NCBI RefSeq assembly: GCF_034356035.1
Contig: NZ_CP136423.1
Location: 1 to 64,000 of the forward strand
From: Blautia hydrogenotrophica DSM 10507
GTDB taxonomy: Bacteria > Bacillota > Clostridia > Lachnospirales > Lachnospiraceae
Length of the DNA stretch: 64,000 bases
Reading direction: 5' to 3'
The stretch's first letter is position 1; each line of letters opens with the position of its first letter. This document shows positions 41,244-49,910 of this stretch, one piece after another. A model generated the notes under the pieces. It did no database searches. It was not told the origin of the DNA and saw nothing but the letters and a program-made list of their open reading frames with translations. Made by a program: the position numbers and the translations under genes.

Positions 41244-42596
41244 GTGGAATATCGTCTAACTGAGGGAAGTATCACAAAGAATCTGTTGAAATTTGCTTTT
41301 CCGCTGATGGTAGGAAATTTACTGCAACAATTGTATAATGTGGCGGATACTTTGATTGTAGGAAGATTTCTCGGAGCAGATGCTCTCGCAGCCGTGGGCT
41401 CGTCTTATACATTGATGGTTTTTTTGACGTCGATATTACTGGGGCTGTGTATGGGGAGCAGCGCTTTCTTTTCCATGGAATTTGGGAGAGAAAACTATGA
41501 CAGATTGAAAAAAGGATTTTTTATTTCCTTTGTATTGATTGGTTCTGTTACAATTTTACTGAATTTTATCGTATTTGCTCAGATTGATTTCATTATTGAA
41601 TTGCTTCAAGTGCCGGCAGAAGTTGTGAAGCTGATGAGAGATTACCTGTTATATATCTTTGCGGGAATTTTTGCGACATTTCTTTATAATTATTTCGCAA
41701 ATCTTTTGAGAGCAGTTGGAAATTCTGTGACACCACTGGTATTTTTAGCCTTTTCATCAGTTTTAAATATTGTGCTGGATTTGGTTTTTGTACTTGTGTT
41801 TCACTGGGGAGTCAAGGGAGCAGCGATGGCTACTGTCATCTCGCAGTATGTGTCGGGAGTCGGAATTATGCTCTACTATAGAGTTCGTTTTCCGCATCTT
41901 CAGATTCAGACACACCATATGAAATGGGACGGACAGATATTGAAGGAAATTGCGGGGCTATCTTTTCTGACGTGTATTCAGCAATCAATTATGAATCTGG
42001 GCATTTTAATGGTGCAGGGATTGGTAAATAGTTTTGGAACAGTTGTGATGGCAGCTTTTGCGGCGGCGGTGAAGATAGATTCGTTTGCATATATGCCAGT
42101 TCAGGACTTTGGAAATGCATTTTCTACTTATATTGCACAAAATTTTGGAGCGGGAAAACGGGAACGTATCCAAAAAGGAATAAAAAGTTCTGCGCTGGTA
42201 TCCTTTGGGTTTTGCCTATTTATCAGTTTTGTGGTCTGTGTCTTTGCAAAGCCATTGATGGAAATATTTGTGGACCCGTCTCACATAGATATTGTGGGAG
42301 TGGGAGTCAGGTATCTGAGAATTGAAGGCGCTTTTTATTTTGGGATTGGGTTTTTATTTCTTCTGTATGGCTTTTACAGAGCGGTCAATAGACCGGGCAT
42401 GTCCGTGGTATTGACAGTGATATCTCTGGGGACCAGGGTTTTTCTAGCTTATACCTTGGCGCCGATTCCATCTATAGGAGTGACGGGAATTTGGGCATCG
42501 GTCCCCATTGGCTGGATATTGGCAGATTTGACAGGGGTTATTTATTATAGGAAAAAGAAGAATCAGATTTTGACAGTAAGAAAAGAATTTCTATGA
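41244..42596 (+). CDS. MATE family efflux transporter (Lrp-linked)
   Basis: This 450-residue multidrug/toxin exporter with about 12 membrane segments shows FPLMVGNLLQQLYNVADTLIVGRFLGADALAAVGSSY at the N-terminus, typical of the DinF/MepA-like branch. The start is GTG 41244 after AAAGGAAA. Substrates are unknown. Regulation by the divergent Lrp-type protein is suggested by the palindrome at 41181-41206. Confidence 0.93.
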   Translation: MEYRLTEGSITKNLLKFAFPLMVGNLLQQLYNVADTLIVGRFLGADALAAVGSSYTLMVFLTSILLGLCMGSSAFFSMEFGRENYDRLKKGFFISFVLIGSVTILLNFIVFAQIDFIIELLQVPAEVVKLMRDYLLYIFAGIFATFLYNYFANLLRAVGNSVTPLVFLAFSSVLNIVLDLVFVLVFHWGVKGAAMATVISQYVSGVGIMLYYRVRFPHLQIQTHHMKWDGQILKEIAGLSFLTCIQQSIMNLGILMVQGLVNSFGTVVMAAFAAAVKIDSFAYMPVQDFGNAFSTYIAQNFGAGKRERIQKGIKSSALVSFGFCLFISFVVCVFAKPLMEIFVDPSHIDIVGVGVRYLRIEGAFYFGIGFLFLLYGFYRAVNRPGMSVVLTVISLGTRVFLAYTLAPIPSIGVTGIWASVPIGWILADLTGVIYYRKKKNQILTVRKEFL

Positions 42597-42610
42597 ATAA
42601 GGATGCAACT

Positions 42611-42660
42611 AGCGCAGCTCGCCGCGGGAAATTATTTCACCACGACAAGCTGCGCTTTTT
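42611..42660 (+). terminator. terminator after first MATE gene
   Basis: AGCGCAGCT (42611-42619) pairs with AGCTGCGCT (42648-42656), followed by TTTT. The loop is 28 nt. Confidence 0.85.
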
Positions 42661-42665
42661 AAAAT

Positions 42666-43328
42666 TCAGACAGCCAATGGGCAGACGAAAAAGTACATTA
42701 CGATAAAGTGACAGATACTTCCAGCCATCACGAAAATGTGAAAAATCTCATGTGAACCGAAATTCTTGTGTTTGGCATCAAAGATTGGGAGTTTCAGACC
42801 ATAAATGACACCGCCGATGGTATAGATAATTCCACCGGCTAACAGCCAACCAAATCCAGCATGGGAAAGTGAGTGGTAGATAGGAACCAGGGCCAAAACA
42901 CAAAGCCAACCCATGCCAATATACAGGATGGAAGAGACCCATTTCGGACAGGTAATCCACGCCGCTTTAAAAATGATTCCTATGATTGCGATCGTCCACA
43001 CAGCGATACAAAGGCCATAACCTAGGGTATTGTTTAAAGTAATCAAGCAGATAGGAGTATAACTGCCAGCTATCATAATAAAAATCATCATGTGATCGAT
43101 TTTTCTAAGACGACGATTGACTTTCTCTGTGGAGTCTACGGAGTGATAGACTGTGCTTGCAGTGTAGAGCAAGAACATGGTGAAAATAAAAATAGCAAGG
43201 GGGATGATAGTCTCAGCTCCAGAAGAGCTAGCTGCTTTAAAAAGCAATGGTACTGCGCCGATTAGTGCTAGCAGCATTGCGATACCATGGGTGATTGCGC
43301 TACCTGGGTCTTTTAATTTTAATGTCAT
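42666..43328 (-). CDS. trhA: hemolysin III/TrhA family membrane protein
   Basis: This is a 220-residue, seven-helix PAQR-related protein. Marks are DPGSAITHGIAMLLALIGAVPLL, the SxxYH metal-site motif in YTASTVYHSVDS, and FGSHEIFHIFVMAGSICHFI with two further His. TrhA has been linked to membrane energetics, but the activity is not established. RBS AGGAGGCGA lies before the start. Confidence 0.93.
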   Translation of the reverse strand: MTLKLKDPGSAITHGIAMLLALIGAVPLLFKAASSSGAETIIPLAIFIFTMFLLYTASTVYHSVDSTEKVNRRLRKIDHMMIFIMIAGSYTPICLITLNNTLGYGLCIAVWTIAIIGIIFKAAWITCPKWVSSILYIGMGWLCVLALVPIYHSLSHAGFGWLLAGGIIYTIGGVIYGLKLPIFDAKHKNFGSHEIFHIFVMAGSICHFIVMYFFVCPLAV

Positions 43329-43440
43329 AAAAAGTCGCCTCCTGTTATAAATAAAACTTTGACAAGTAGTTTTTAAAACTATATATTAAGTATATGATAA
43401 CTATAACACTTTTTATTCAAAAATCAAGAGGTTTTTGGAA

Positions 43441-43470
43441 AAAAAAATCTCCCGGAAAGAGAGATTTTTT
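43441..43470 (-). terminator. terminator after second MATE gene
   Basis: On the minus strand AAAAAATCTC and GAGATTTTTT pair around TCTTTCCGG (43442-43470), with the T-run in the right arm. It overlaps the last bases of the gene. Confidence 0.8.
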
Positions 43471-44839
43471 AGATCAAATGTATTTTTTTCCATTTCCCTG
43501 TGAGAACCCGAAGCAAGGAGATTAGATAGTTGATAGACCAACCAATGGGAACAGCCATCCAGATTGCTTGAATGCCCCAACTATGAGCAAAATGGTTGGC
43601 AATAAATACTCTCAGGGCGAGATTGACTAAATTTGCCAGTGTAAAGATCAGCATGTCTCCGGAGGCTCTGAGAATCGCGTCAGTACAGCATTTTAGTCCT
43701 ATGAAGATATAAAAAAAGGACTGGAAGATCATATAAGCAGAGGCCACAGAATAAGCTTCTGTACCAGAAGAGGCATCCAGAAAACCACTCAAAAATGTAT
43801 TGCCGAACAAATGCAAGATCAGGCAGAGAAAAACGGCAATGGATGCATCTATGAGGTAACAGGCTTTGTATGCTTGCTTCACACGTTCAGGTTGCCTAGC
43901 CCCTAAATTTTGGGCGGAGAAGGAAGACATTGCGTTTCCAACGGCAGTCATGGGTACAATGCATATAGATTCTATGCGCATTCCAGCGGTGTAGCCAGCC
44001 ATTACAGAGGAACCAAAGCTGTTGACGACGACTTGGACTAAAAGCATTCCTATATAGACGATAGACTGCTGCAAGATAGAGGGAACGCCGATTTTGGTCA
44101 TTTTCCATGTAATGGTTCTACTGTAGATTTTTTGGGGATCTGAGGTCTGTGGACTGTCTGAGAGGCCATTGGTTTGATAATTAGCTTTAAGTCGGCGCAT
44201 TAGTAAAAGAAATGAGACGATGGATGAGATTCCTTGGGCAATCAGAGTGCCCACAGCAACGCCTAAGACTCCCAGGTCAAGTCCTATCACAAACGCCAGA
44301 TCAAAGAAGATATTCAAAACAGAAGAAAAAATTAACAGACAAAGAGGTGTCTTCGAATCTCCCATAGAGTTAAAAATAGAAGCAAGTATATTGTACATGA
44401 ACAAAAACGGGAGGCCATAAAAATATATTTTCAGGTAGATACCTGCCTCGGCCAATACATTTTGAGGCGTATCCATCCATATTAAGATTTGGTGATGAAA
44501 AAAAGCTCCGAAGACTCCTAGAAATAAACTGATTCCCAGAAAATTGAAAAGGGCAGTGTAAATGGAAGTCTTCATTTTTCGTATATTTCCGGCCCCCAGA
44601 TATTGAGAGATAATCACAGAACTTCCAATCCCACCTCCTATGGCAATGGCGATAAACACATTGGTAATAGAATAGGAGGCTCCCACTGCAGCCAGAGCGT
44701 TCTCGCCTACGTATTTACCGACTACAGCAGAGTCTACGAGGTTATAAAGTTGCTGAAACAGATTTCCAATCATCATGGGGACTGCAAAAAGGAAAAGAGT
44801 TTTTCCTGGTGAGCCTGTGAGCATGTTGGATTGATTCAT
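43469..44839 (-). CDS. MATE family efflux transporter (second copy)
   Basis: This is a 456-residue paralogue of the exporter at 41244 with about 12 membrane segments (PMMIGNLFQQLYNLVDSAVVGKYVGENALAAVGASYSI). The two share family motifs but are clearly diverged, so this is not a recent duplication. RBS AAGGAAGG lies before the ATG at 44839. The substrate is unknown. Confidence 0.92.
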   Translation of the reverse strand: MNQSNMLTGSPGKTLFLFAVPMMIGNLFQQLYNLVDSAVVGKYVGENALAAVGASYSITNVFIAIAIGGGIGSSVIISQYLGAGNIRKMKTSIYTALFNFLGISLFLGVFGAFFHHQILIWMDTPQNVLAEAGIYLKIYFYGLPFLFMYNILASIFNSMGDSKTPLCLLIFSSVLNIFFDLAFVIGLDLGVLGVAVGTLIAQGISSIVSFLLLMRRLKANYQTNGLSDSPQTSDPQKIYSRTITWKMTKIGVPSILQQSIVYIGMLLVQVVVNSFGSSVMAGYTAGMRIESICIVPMTAVGNAMSSFSAQNLGARQPERVKQAYKACYLIDASIAVFLCLILHLFGNTFLSGFLDASSGTEAYSVASAYMIFQSFFYIFIGLKCCTDAILRASGDMLIFTLANLVNLALRVFIANHFAHSWGIQAIWMAVPIGWSINYLISLLRVLTGKWKKIHLI

Positions 44840-44933
44840 GGCAGATACCTTCCTTAATTGTTAAAATTTCCTCATTTCTTTATTATATAATGAAAAAGAA
44901 AATAGTTCAAATAAAGTGAGAAAGGTTAAACGC

Positions 44934-44962
44934 GTATAAATTCCTCTTTTTTACAGATACTA
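44934..44962 (+). promoter_or_regulatory. sigma-G-like promoter of spoVT
   Basis: GTATA (44934-44938) and GATACTA (44956-44962) are separated by 17 bp. They resemble the forespore sigma-G consensus (GHATR and CATNHTA) with one mismatch. In B. subtilis spoVT is under sigma-G. Confidence 0.55.
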
Positions 44963-45005
44963 CAATCATCTACACGATGAAGATATAAAACGGAGGGATT
45001 TTTAT

Positions 45006-45554
45006 ATGAAAGCTACAGGAATTGTCCGAAGAATTGACGATCTTGGAAGAGTGGTAATACCAAAGGAAATTCGTCGCACACTTCGGATTAAAGAGGGAAC
45101 TCCTTTGGAGATATTTACAGACCGTGAAGGGGAGATTATCTTAAAGAAGTATTCACCGATTGGCGAACTTAGCATTTTTGCGAAGGAATACACCGAAGCT
45201 CTTTCTCAGACGACAGGTTTGATTTCCTGTATCGCGGATCACGATCAAATCGTGGCAACCTCTGGAAGTGGAAGCAGGGAGTTCCAAGGAAAAGAAATCA
45301 GCCAGGAACTGGAAGCTTTGATTGGAGGAAGAGAAGCAAAGTGCAGTAAATTTGGAGAAAAAGGACACATTCAGGTAGTCAAGGAACAGAAAAATGAAGC
45401 TCCTTCACAAGTGATTTGGCCGATTATCTGTTCAGGCGATGCTATTGGCGCGGTTATTCTGATGGGCAGAGAAGAGAAAGACATTATGGGAGAGACTGAG
45501 AAAAAACTGGTCCAGACAGCCGCTGGTTTTTTAGGCCGTCAGATGGAACAGTGA
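45006..45554 (+). CDS. spoVT: stage V sporulation protein T
   Basis: SpoVT is a forespore transcription factor that tunes sigma-G genes. The N-terminal AbrB-type swapped-hairpin domain (MKATGIVRRIDDLGRVVIPK, then EIRRTLRIKEGTPLEIF) covers residues 1-50. The C-terminal GAF-like domain covers about 58-182. The length of 182 is normal, whereas AbrB itself is about half as long. RBS CGGAGGG is upstream. Its end overlaps the convergent carboxypeptidase gene by 16 nt. Confidence 0.95.
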   Translation: MKATGIVRRIDDLGRVVIPKEIRRTLRIKEGTPLEIFTDREGEIILKKYSPIGELSIFAKEYTEALSQTTGLISCIADHDQIVATSGSGSREFQGKEISQELEALIGGREAKCSKFGEKGHIQVVKEQKNEAPSQVIWPIICSGDAIGAVILMGREEKDIMGETEKKLVQTAAGFLGRQMEQ

Positions 45555-46087
45555 CTTAGCTGATGGTATTCTTCCAATGTCATCCCAGTCCATTTTAAGT
45601 AGACAGACAGAGATTTAGTGACATACCGGATATGCCAGGGTTCCCAGGGGTATCCGGTAATATGCTGTTTATCCTTAGGATAGCGCAGAATAAAGCCATA
45701 GAGTGGAGCATGGGCATAGAGCCATTTTCCCTCAGGGGTGTCTGCAAATTTTTCTGACAAATTAAGGCCAATGCTGAGACAGGACACATCCAAGGCAAGA
45801 CCACTTTGATGTTCGCTTGCGCCAGGCGGTGCAATTTGAGAAGAACCATTGTATAATTGTGATTGACGACTGTAGGAACGGTAACCGGAGATACCATAAA
45901 GTTGGATATCACAGGAGGAGGCCAGTGCGAATAACTCTCGTGCCGCATAGGCAGCCTGTGGCTCCAAAAGACGCTTTGGATCTGTGAGAGGGGCGTCAAA
46001 AGGAATTCCGGCATCTATCAGAGAGACCGGGCGATAATCAGGGGATAACGGATGGGACCGATTGATAAGACGTGTATACTGAGACAT
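45539..46087 (-). CDS. D-alanyl-D-alanine carboxypeptidase (VanY-like, M15B)
   Basis: Zinc-peptidase motifs are visible: GYRSYSRQSQLY, SEHQSGLALDVS (the HxxxxxxD ligands) and PWEPWHIRYV (the His ligand with Glu). The domain fills nearly all 182 residues. No convincing signal peptide is seen from ATG 46087, so export is unclear. RBS AAGGAGG is ideally placed before 46087. ATG 46126 lies upstream of that RBS and is rejected. The substrate is probably the peptidoglycan stem peptide. Confidence 0.88.
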   Translation of the reverse strand: MSQYTRLINRSHPLSPDYRPVSLIDAGIPFDAPLTDPKRLLEPQAAYAARELFALASSCDIQLYGISGYRSYSRQSQLYNGSSQIAPPGASEHQSGLALDVSCLSIGLNLSEKFADTPEGKWLYAHAPLYGFILRYPKDKQHITGYPWEPWHIRYVTKSLSVYLKWTGMTLEEYHQLSHCSI

Positions 46088-46140
46088 AAAAAACCTCCTT
46101 TTGCTTCGTATAACTATATGAAACAAAAGGAGGTTTTATG
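46085..46140 (-). terminator. pncB terminator containing the carboxypeptidase RBS
   Basis: On the minus strand CCTCCTTTTG (46124-46133) and CAAAAGGAGG (46094-46103) pair, followed by TTTTTT and the ATG of the carboxypeptidase gene. The AAGGAGG of that gene is therefore the 3' arm of the terminator hairpin. Confidence 0.8.
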
Positions 46141-47622
46141 TTAGAAGAATTCTTGATCGTCATAGAGATTCTCAGAACCCATTTCATCCAGCAGGCGAGT
46201 TTTCAGATCATAAAGTTTTTGAGAAAGATCTACATAGACTTCATGAGGATTGATGAGACGTTTGGATTCTTCCCAGAGAGTATCCATTTCCTGACGGCAG
46301 TATGCCTGAAGTTCCATCACGGAAGGTGAGTGGTAAACTTTTTTGCCATTTAGGAATATTGGAGTTAAAAGCTCTCTCATAATATAGGTTCCTCCCAGGA
46401 CACGAGTCTTTTTCCAGGTGTCAATGGGATCAAAAATTACCATAGTTTCGCTCTCGTCAAAGGTTTCGTCTGCGAGACAGATTAAATCAGCTTTGATTTT
46501 ACCGGTGGATTTATTGTAAATTCGATAAATCGTTTTGTTGCCGGGATTTGTGACTTTCTCTGTGTTCTCGGAGAGTTTGATTTTGGGGATAAATTCATTA
46601 CTGTCCTTATCCTTGATTGCGGCTAGCTTGTATACACCGCCGAATGCAGGGTTATCGTTACAGGTAATTAAGTTTGTGCCGACTCCCCAGGAGTTGATTT
46701 TTGCGTCCTGAGCTTTTAAGCTGTCAATCAGGTATTCGTCCAAATCACTGGAAGCAGAAATGACGGCGTCGTCAAATCCAGCGGCGGCAAGCATCTTATA
46801 AGCTTCTTTGGACAGATAGGCTAGATCGCCGCTGTCCAGACGGATTCCGTACCGGGTCAGAGGGATTCCCTCTTCACGCATTTCTTCAAATACCCTGATT
46901 GCGTTGGGAACTCCGGATTTTAAAGTATCGTAGGTATCCACGAGCAGAATACAGGCGTCCGGATAGAGCTTTGCGTAGGTTTTGAATGCGGTATATTCAT
47001 CTGGAAAGCTCATGATCCAACTGTGAGCATGGGTACCAAGTACTGGGACATCGAACATTTGTCCGGTGAGTACGTTGGAGGTACCGATGCAGCCGGCGAT
47101 AATGGCAGCTCTTGCGCCAAAAATTCCGGCATCAGGTCCCTGAGCACGGCGAAGTCCAAATTCCATAATACCGTCCCCGCGGGCGGCGTGTACGACTCTG
47201 GATGCCTTGGTCGCAATCAGACTTTGATGGTTGATAATATTTAAGATTGCAGTTTCTAAAAGCTGTGCCTCGATGACGGGAGCGATAACTTTTAACAGAG
47301 GCTCATGAGGGAATACGACTGTACCTTCAGGAATAGCATAGATATCACCGGAAAAGTGAAAATCGGACAGATATTCCAGGAAATCTTCGTCAAAGGTATG
47401 AAGACTGCGCAGATATTCGATATCATCAGAAGAGAAAGTAAGATTTTCGATGTACTCAATGACCTGTTCCAGACCACAGTTGATAGCATAGGCTCCTCCA
47501 CAGGGATTATTGCGGTAGAAAACGTCGAAGATTACTGATTGGTCTGTGGGATTTTTAAAATAGCCTTGCATCATTGTCAATTCGTAGTAATCTGTCAACA
47601 GAGTCAAATTATTTGCTCTCAT
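46141..47622 (-). CDS. pncB: nicotinate phosphoribosyltransferase
   Basis: PncB salvages nicotinate to nicotinate mononucleotide for NAD synthesis. The 493-residue protein has the N-terminal LTDYYELTMMQGYF, the active-site region EFGLRRAQGPD, GTHAHSWIMSFPDEYTAF (phosphorylated His in this class), and RLDSGDLAYLS. The start ATG 47622 follows AAGGAGAACAACT. The length is that of the long Gram-positive type. Confidence 0.96.
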   Translation of the reverse strand: MRANNLTLLTDYYELTMMQGYFKNPTDQSVIFDVFYRNNPCGGAYAINCGLEQVIEYIENLTFSSDDIEYLRSLHTFDEDFLEYLSDFHFSGDIYAIPEGTVVFPHEPLLKVIAPVIEAQLLETAILNIINHQSLIATKASRVVHAARGDGIMEFGLRRAQGPDAGIFGARAAIIAGCIGTSNVLTGQMFDVPVLGTHAHSWIMSFPDEYTAFKTYAKLYPDACILLVDTYDTLKSGVPNAIRVFEEMREEGIPLTRYGIRLDSGDLAYLSKEAYKMLAAAGFDDAVISASSDLDEYLIDSLKAQDAKINSWGVGTNLITCNDNPAFGGVYKLAAIKDKDSNEFIPKIKLSENTEKVTNPGNKTIYRIYNKSTGKIKADLICLADETFDESETMVIFDPIDTWKKTRVLGGTYIMRELLTPIFLNGKKVYHSPSVMELQAYCRQEMDTLWEESKRLINPHEVYVDLSQKLYDLKTRLLDEMGSENLYDDQEFF

Positions 47623-47676
47623 AGTTGTTCTCCTTATTCTTATGTTTTCACGAGTATAATTGACTTTTTATCAGTC

Positions 47677-47850
47677 CTACCCTTATCAATTGAGGGTAGC
47701 ATCGCTATAAGTATTCCTGTTCACTCACTTGCAGTCCGTGAGCAACAACACGCTTCGCAATGCACACAAACTGCTGTTGCAGCAGTTTGGCGCGAGTATG
47801 TCTCGGGATTTTTGTACAAAATATACAAAAACACCTCGCGGAATATTGAA
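47677..47850. repeat. intergenic repeat region with similarity to family R2
   Basis: CTGTTCACTCACTTGCAGTCCGTGA-type sequence at 47719 resembles 24080-24105, followed in both by GCACRCAAACTG. Upstream is a CTACCCT/AGGGTAG hairpin (47677-47699). Downstream, TTTTTGTA and TATACAAAAA form another near 47811-47835. It lies between divergent pncB and tRNA-Gln; no gene is seen in 47623-48034. Confidence 0.55.
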
Positions 47851-47987
47851 AGTCTAAATTGTAACGTATTCCTATTATACCACATGTTTTCTTAATGTAA
47901 AATGAAAAAACCTATGCTATAATGAAAATAAATGTAAAATCTTCTGCTTAAGCAGTTACATTTTTTTGAAAAAAATGAAAAAAGTGC

Positions 47988-48016
47988 TTGCATTATTAAA
48001 AGACATAGTATATAAT
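47988..48016 (+). promoter_or_regulatory. promoter of tRNA-Gln
   Basis: TTGCAT (47988-47993), 17 bp, TATAAT (48011-48016). Confidence 0.85.
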
Positions 48017-48034
48017 TCATTTTGTCGCGTGAAT

Positions 48035-48106
48035 AGGGCTATCGCCAAATGGTAAGGCAACGGACTCTGACTCCGTCATTTCCAGGTTCGAATCCTGGTA
48101 GCCCTG
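48035..48106 (+). tRNA. tRNA-Gln(CTG)
   Basis: Acceptor arms AGGGCTA/TAGCCCT, anticodon stem ACGGA/TCCGT with loop CTCTGAC, anticodon CTG. It is 72 nt, with discriminator G and no CCA, transcribed alone. Confidence 0.96.
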
Positions 48107-48114
48107 TCTGAGAG

Positions 48115-48147
48115 AAGGATTTTGCAGGTGTCTGCAAAGTCCTTTTT
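48115..48147 (+). terminator. terminator of tRNA-Gln
   Basis: AAGGATTTTGCAG (48115-48127) and CTGCAAAGTCCTT (48132-48144) pair with one mismatch around GTGT, followed by TTTGTG. Confidence 0.82.
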
Positions 48148-48263
48148 GTGTTATGTAATAGAAAAAACCTTGATACGCTAGGTTGAGGTGTCTCGCAAAG
48201 CGAGCAAAAAATTTAGATTAGAAACATCATATCGATGAAGGATGAAAAGGACGGGTGAGAGAT

Positions 48264-48980
48264 ATGGGGTATCAATTTAGGAGCAGAGTAAGATACAGTG
48301 AAATCGATGAAGATGGAAAGCTGACACTGCCAGCTATTTTAAATTATTTTCAGGATTGTTGTACGTTTCATTCTGAGGATGTAGGCTTAGGAATGAAAAA
48401 ATTGAGAAAAATACACAGAGGCTGGGTTTTGTCATCCTGGCAGATCATTGTGGAGCGCTATCCAGAACATGGGGAAGAGCTGACAGTGGAAACTTGGCCT
48501 TATGATTTTAAAGGTTTTATGGGAATGAGGAACTTTATATTGCGCACTTCTCAGGGCGAGAGCTTGTGCAAGGCGAATACTCTGTGGAGTTTTATGAATA
48601 CGGATTCTGGGATGCCGGTAAAATTGCAGCCGGAGAACACACAGGGATATCAATTGGAACCTAAATTGGAGATGGAGTACGCACCTAGAAAAATCGGACT
48701 TTTGAGTCAGGGAGAAAAGCGGGAAAGTTTTCTGGTGCAGAAACATCATTTAGATACCAATCATCATGTGAACAACAGCCAGTATATTACGATGGCTACA
48801 GAGTATCTTCCAAAGGATTTTGAAATCTGGCAGATGCGGGCAGAGTATAAAATGCAGGCGAGACTGGGAGAACGGATTATACCTTGGGTATCCGAGGAGC
48901 CCAAACGTTGTGTGGTGTCATTGAATCAGGAAACTGGAAAGCCTTATGCTATAGTGGAATTTAGCAAGAAAGAAAAATAA
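48264..48980 (+). CDS. acyl-ACP thioesterase
   Basis: This double hot-dog fold protein of the FatA/FatB family releases fatty acids from acyl carrier protein. The first repeat is near residues 1-130 (FRSRVRYSEIDEDGKLTLPAILNYFQDCCTFHSEDVG). The second holds the catalytic-type motif LDTNHHVNNSQYI. The length of 238 is typical of bacterial members. ATG 48264 has GGTGA 5 nt upstream; GTG 48255 is a possible alternative. The chain-length preference is unknown. Confidence 0.92.
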   Translation: MGYQFRSRVRYSEIDEDGKLTLPAILNYFQDCCTFHSEDVGLGMKKLRKIHRGWVLSSWQIIVERYPEHGEELTVETWPYDFKGFMGMRNFILRTSQGESLCKANTLWSFMNTDSGMPVKLQPENTQGYQLEPKLEMEYAPRKIGLLSQGEKRESFLVQKHHLDTNHHVNNSQYITMATEYLPKDFEIWQMRAEYKMQARLGERIIPWVSEEPKRCVVSLNQETGKPYAIVEFSKKEK

Positions 48981-48995
48981 AGAAAAGGAGAATCT

Positions 48996-49838
48996 ATGAT
49001 TCAATTAGGTAAGAAACAGAAATTACAGGTGTTAAAGAAAGTGGATTTTGGAGTATATCTGGGAGAGCCTATGCAGGCAGATGTGAAGGAGAAAGTACTG
49101 CTTCCGATCAAACAGGTGCCGGAACAGACAAAGGAAGGTGATATTCTAGAGGTGTTCATTTATAAAGACTCTATGGACCGTATGATTGCCACTGTGAGAG
49201 AACCAGATCTTCAGGTGGGAGAGACGGCCGTCTTGAAGGTAGTTCAGACTTCTAGAATCGGCGCCTTTTTGGACTGGGGACTTGAAAAAGATCTTTTGCT
49301 TCCATTCCGTGAACAGACGATGAGGGTAAAGGAGGGGCAGGAGTGTCTGGTGGCGCTCTATATTGATAAAAGTGAGAGATTATGTGCGACCATGAAAGTT
49401 TATCCATATCTGTCATTGAGAACTCCCTATGGAATGAACGATGAAGTGCAGGGTCGTGTCTATGAAATCAGTGAACGTTTCGGAGTATTTGTGGCAGTGG
49501 ATGACCATTACTGTGCGATGGTGCCAAAGAGGGAGGCACAGGGGAAATTTAGAATTGGAGAGGTTCGAAAATTCCGCGTGACTGAGGTGAAAGAGGACGG
49601 GAAAATGAATCTGAGCGCTCATCAAAAAGCGTATCTTCAGATTGGAGAAGACGCGAAACTGGTTCGAAAGGTGATAGATGAGTTTGCAGGAGTGTTACCT
49701 TTTGATGACAAGGTCTCTCCTCAGGTGATCGAGAGAGAATTCGGTCTCAGTAAAAATGCGTTTAAAAGGGCAGTGGGACATATGTTGAAAAACGGAGAGA
49801 TCGAGATTAGAGATGGAAGAATTTACAGAAGAGATTGA
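48996..49838 (+). CDS. cvfB: S1-like RNA-binding protein CvfB
   Basis: CvfB proteins have three S1-like domains and a C-terminal winged helix. Here LKKVDFGVYLGEP (domain 1), VVQTSRIGAFLDWGLEKDLLLPF (domain 2) and GRVYEISERFGVFVAVDDHYCAMVP (domain 3) are clear. The end is FGLSKNAFKRAVGHMLKNGEIEIRDGRIYR. In staphylococci CvfB affects virulence gene expression, and its RNA target is not general knowledge. RBS AAAGGAGA is upstream. Confidence 0.93.
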   Translation: MIQLGKKQKLQVLKKVDFGVYLGEPMQADVKEKVLLPIKQVPEQTKEGDILEVFIYKDSMDRMIATVREPDLQVGETAVLKVVQTSRIGAFLDWGLEKDLLLPFREQTMRVKEGQECLVALYIDKSERLCATMKVYPYLSLRTPYGMNDEVQGRVYEISERFGVFVAVDDHYCAMVPKREAQGKFRIGEVRKFRVTEVKEDGKMNLSAHQKAYLQIGEDAKLVRKVIDEFAGVLPFDDKVSPQVIEREFGLSKNAFKRAVGHMLKNGEIEIRDGRIYRRD

Positions 49839-49910
49839 CACGAATACGATGATATGTTGATAGATGAATGGTGACAAAGATGCCTTGTGCGACACAAAGG
49901 AGAATTGGTG

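Noticed and set aside
41244..44839. Two MATE genes as a recent duplication
   Set aside because: The proteins share family motifs only, with different lengths and many differences, and lie in opposite orientation.
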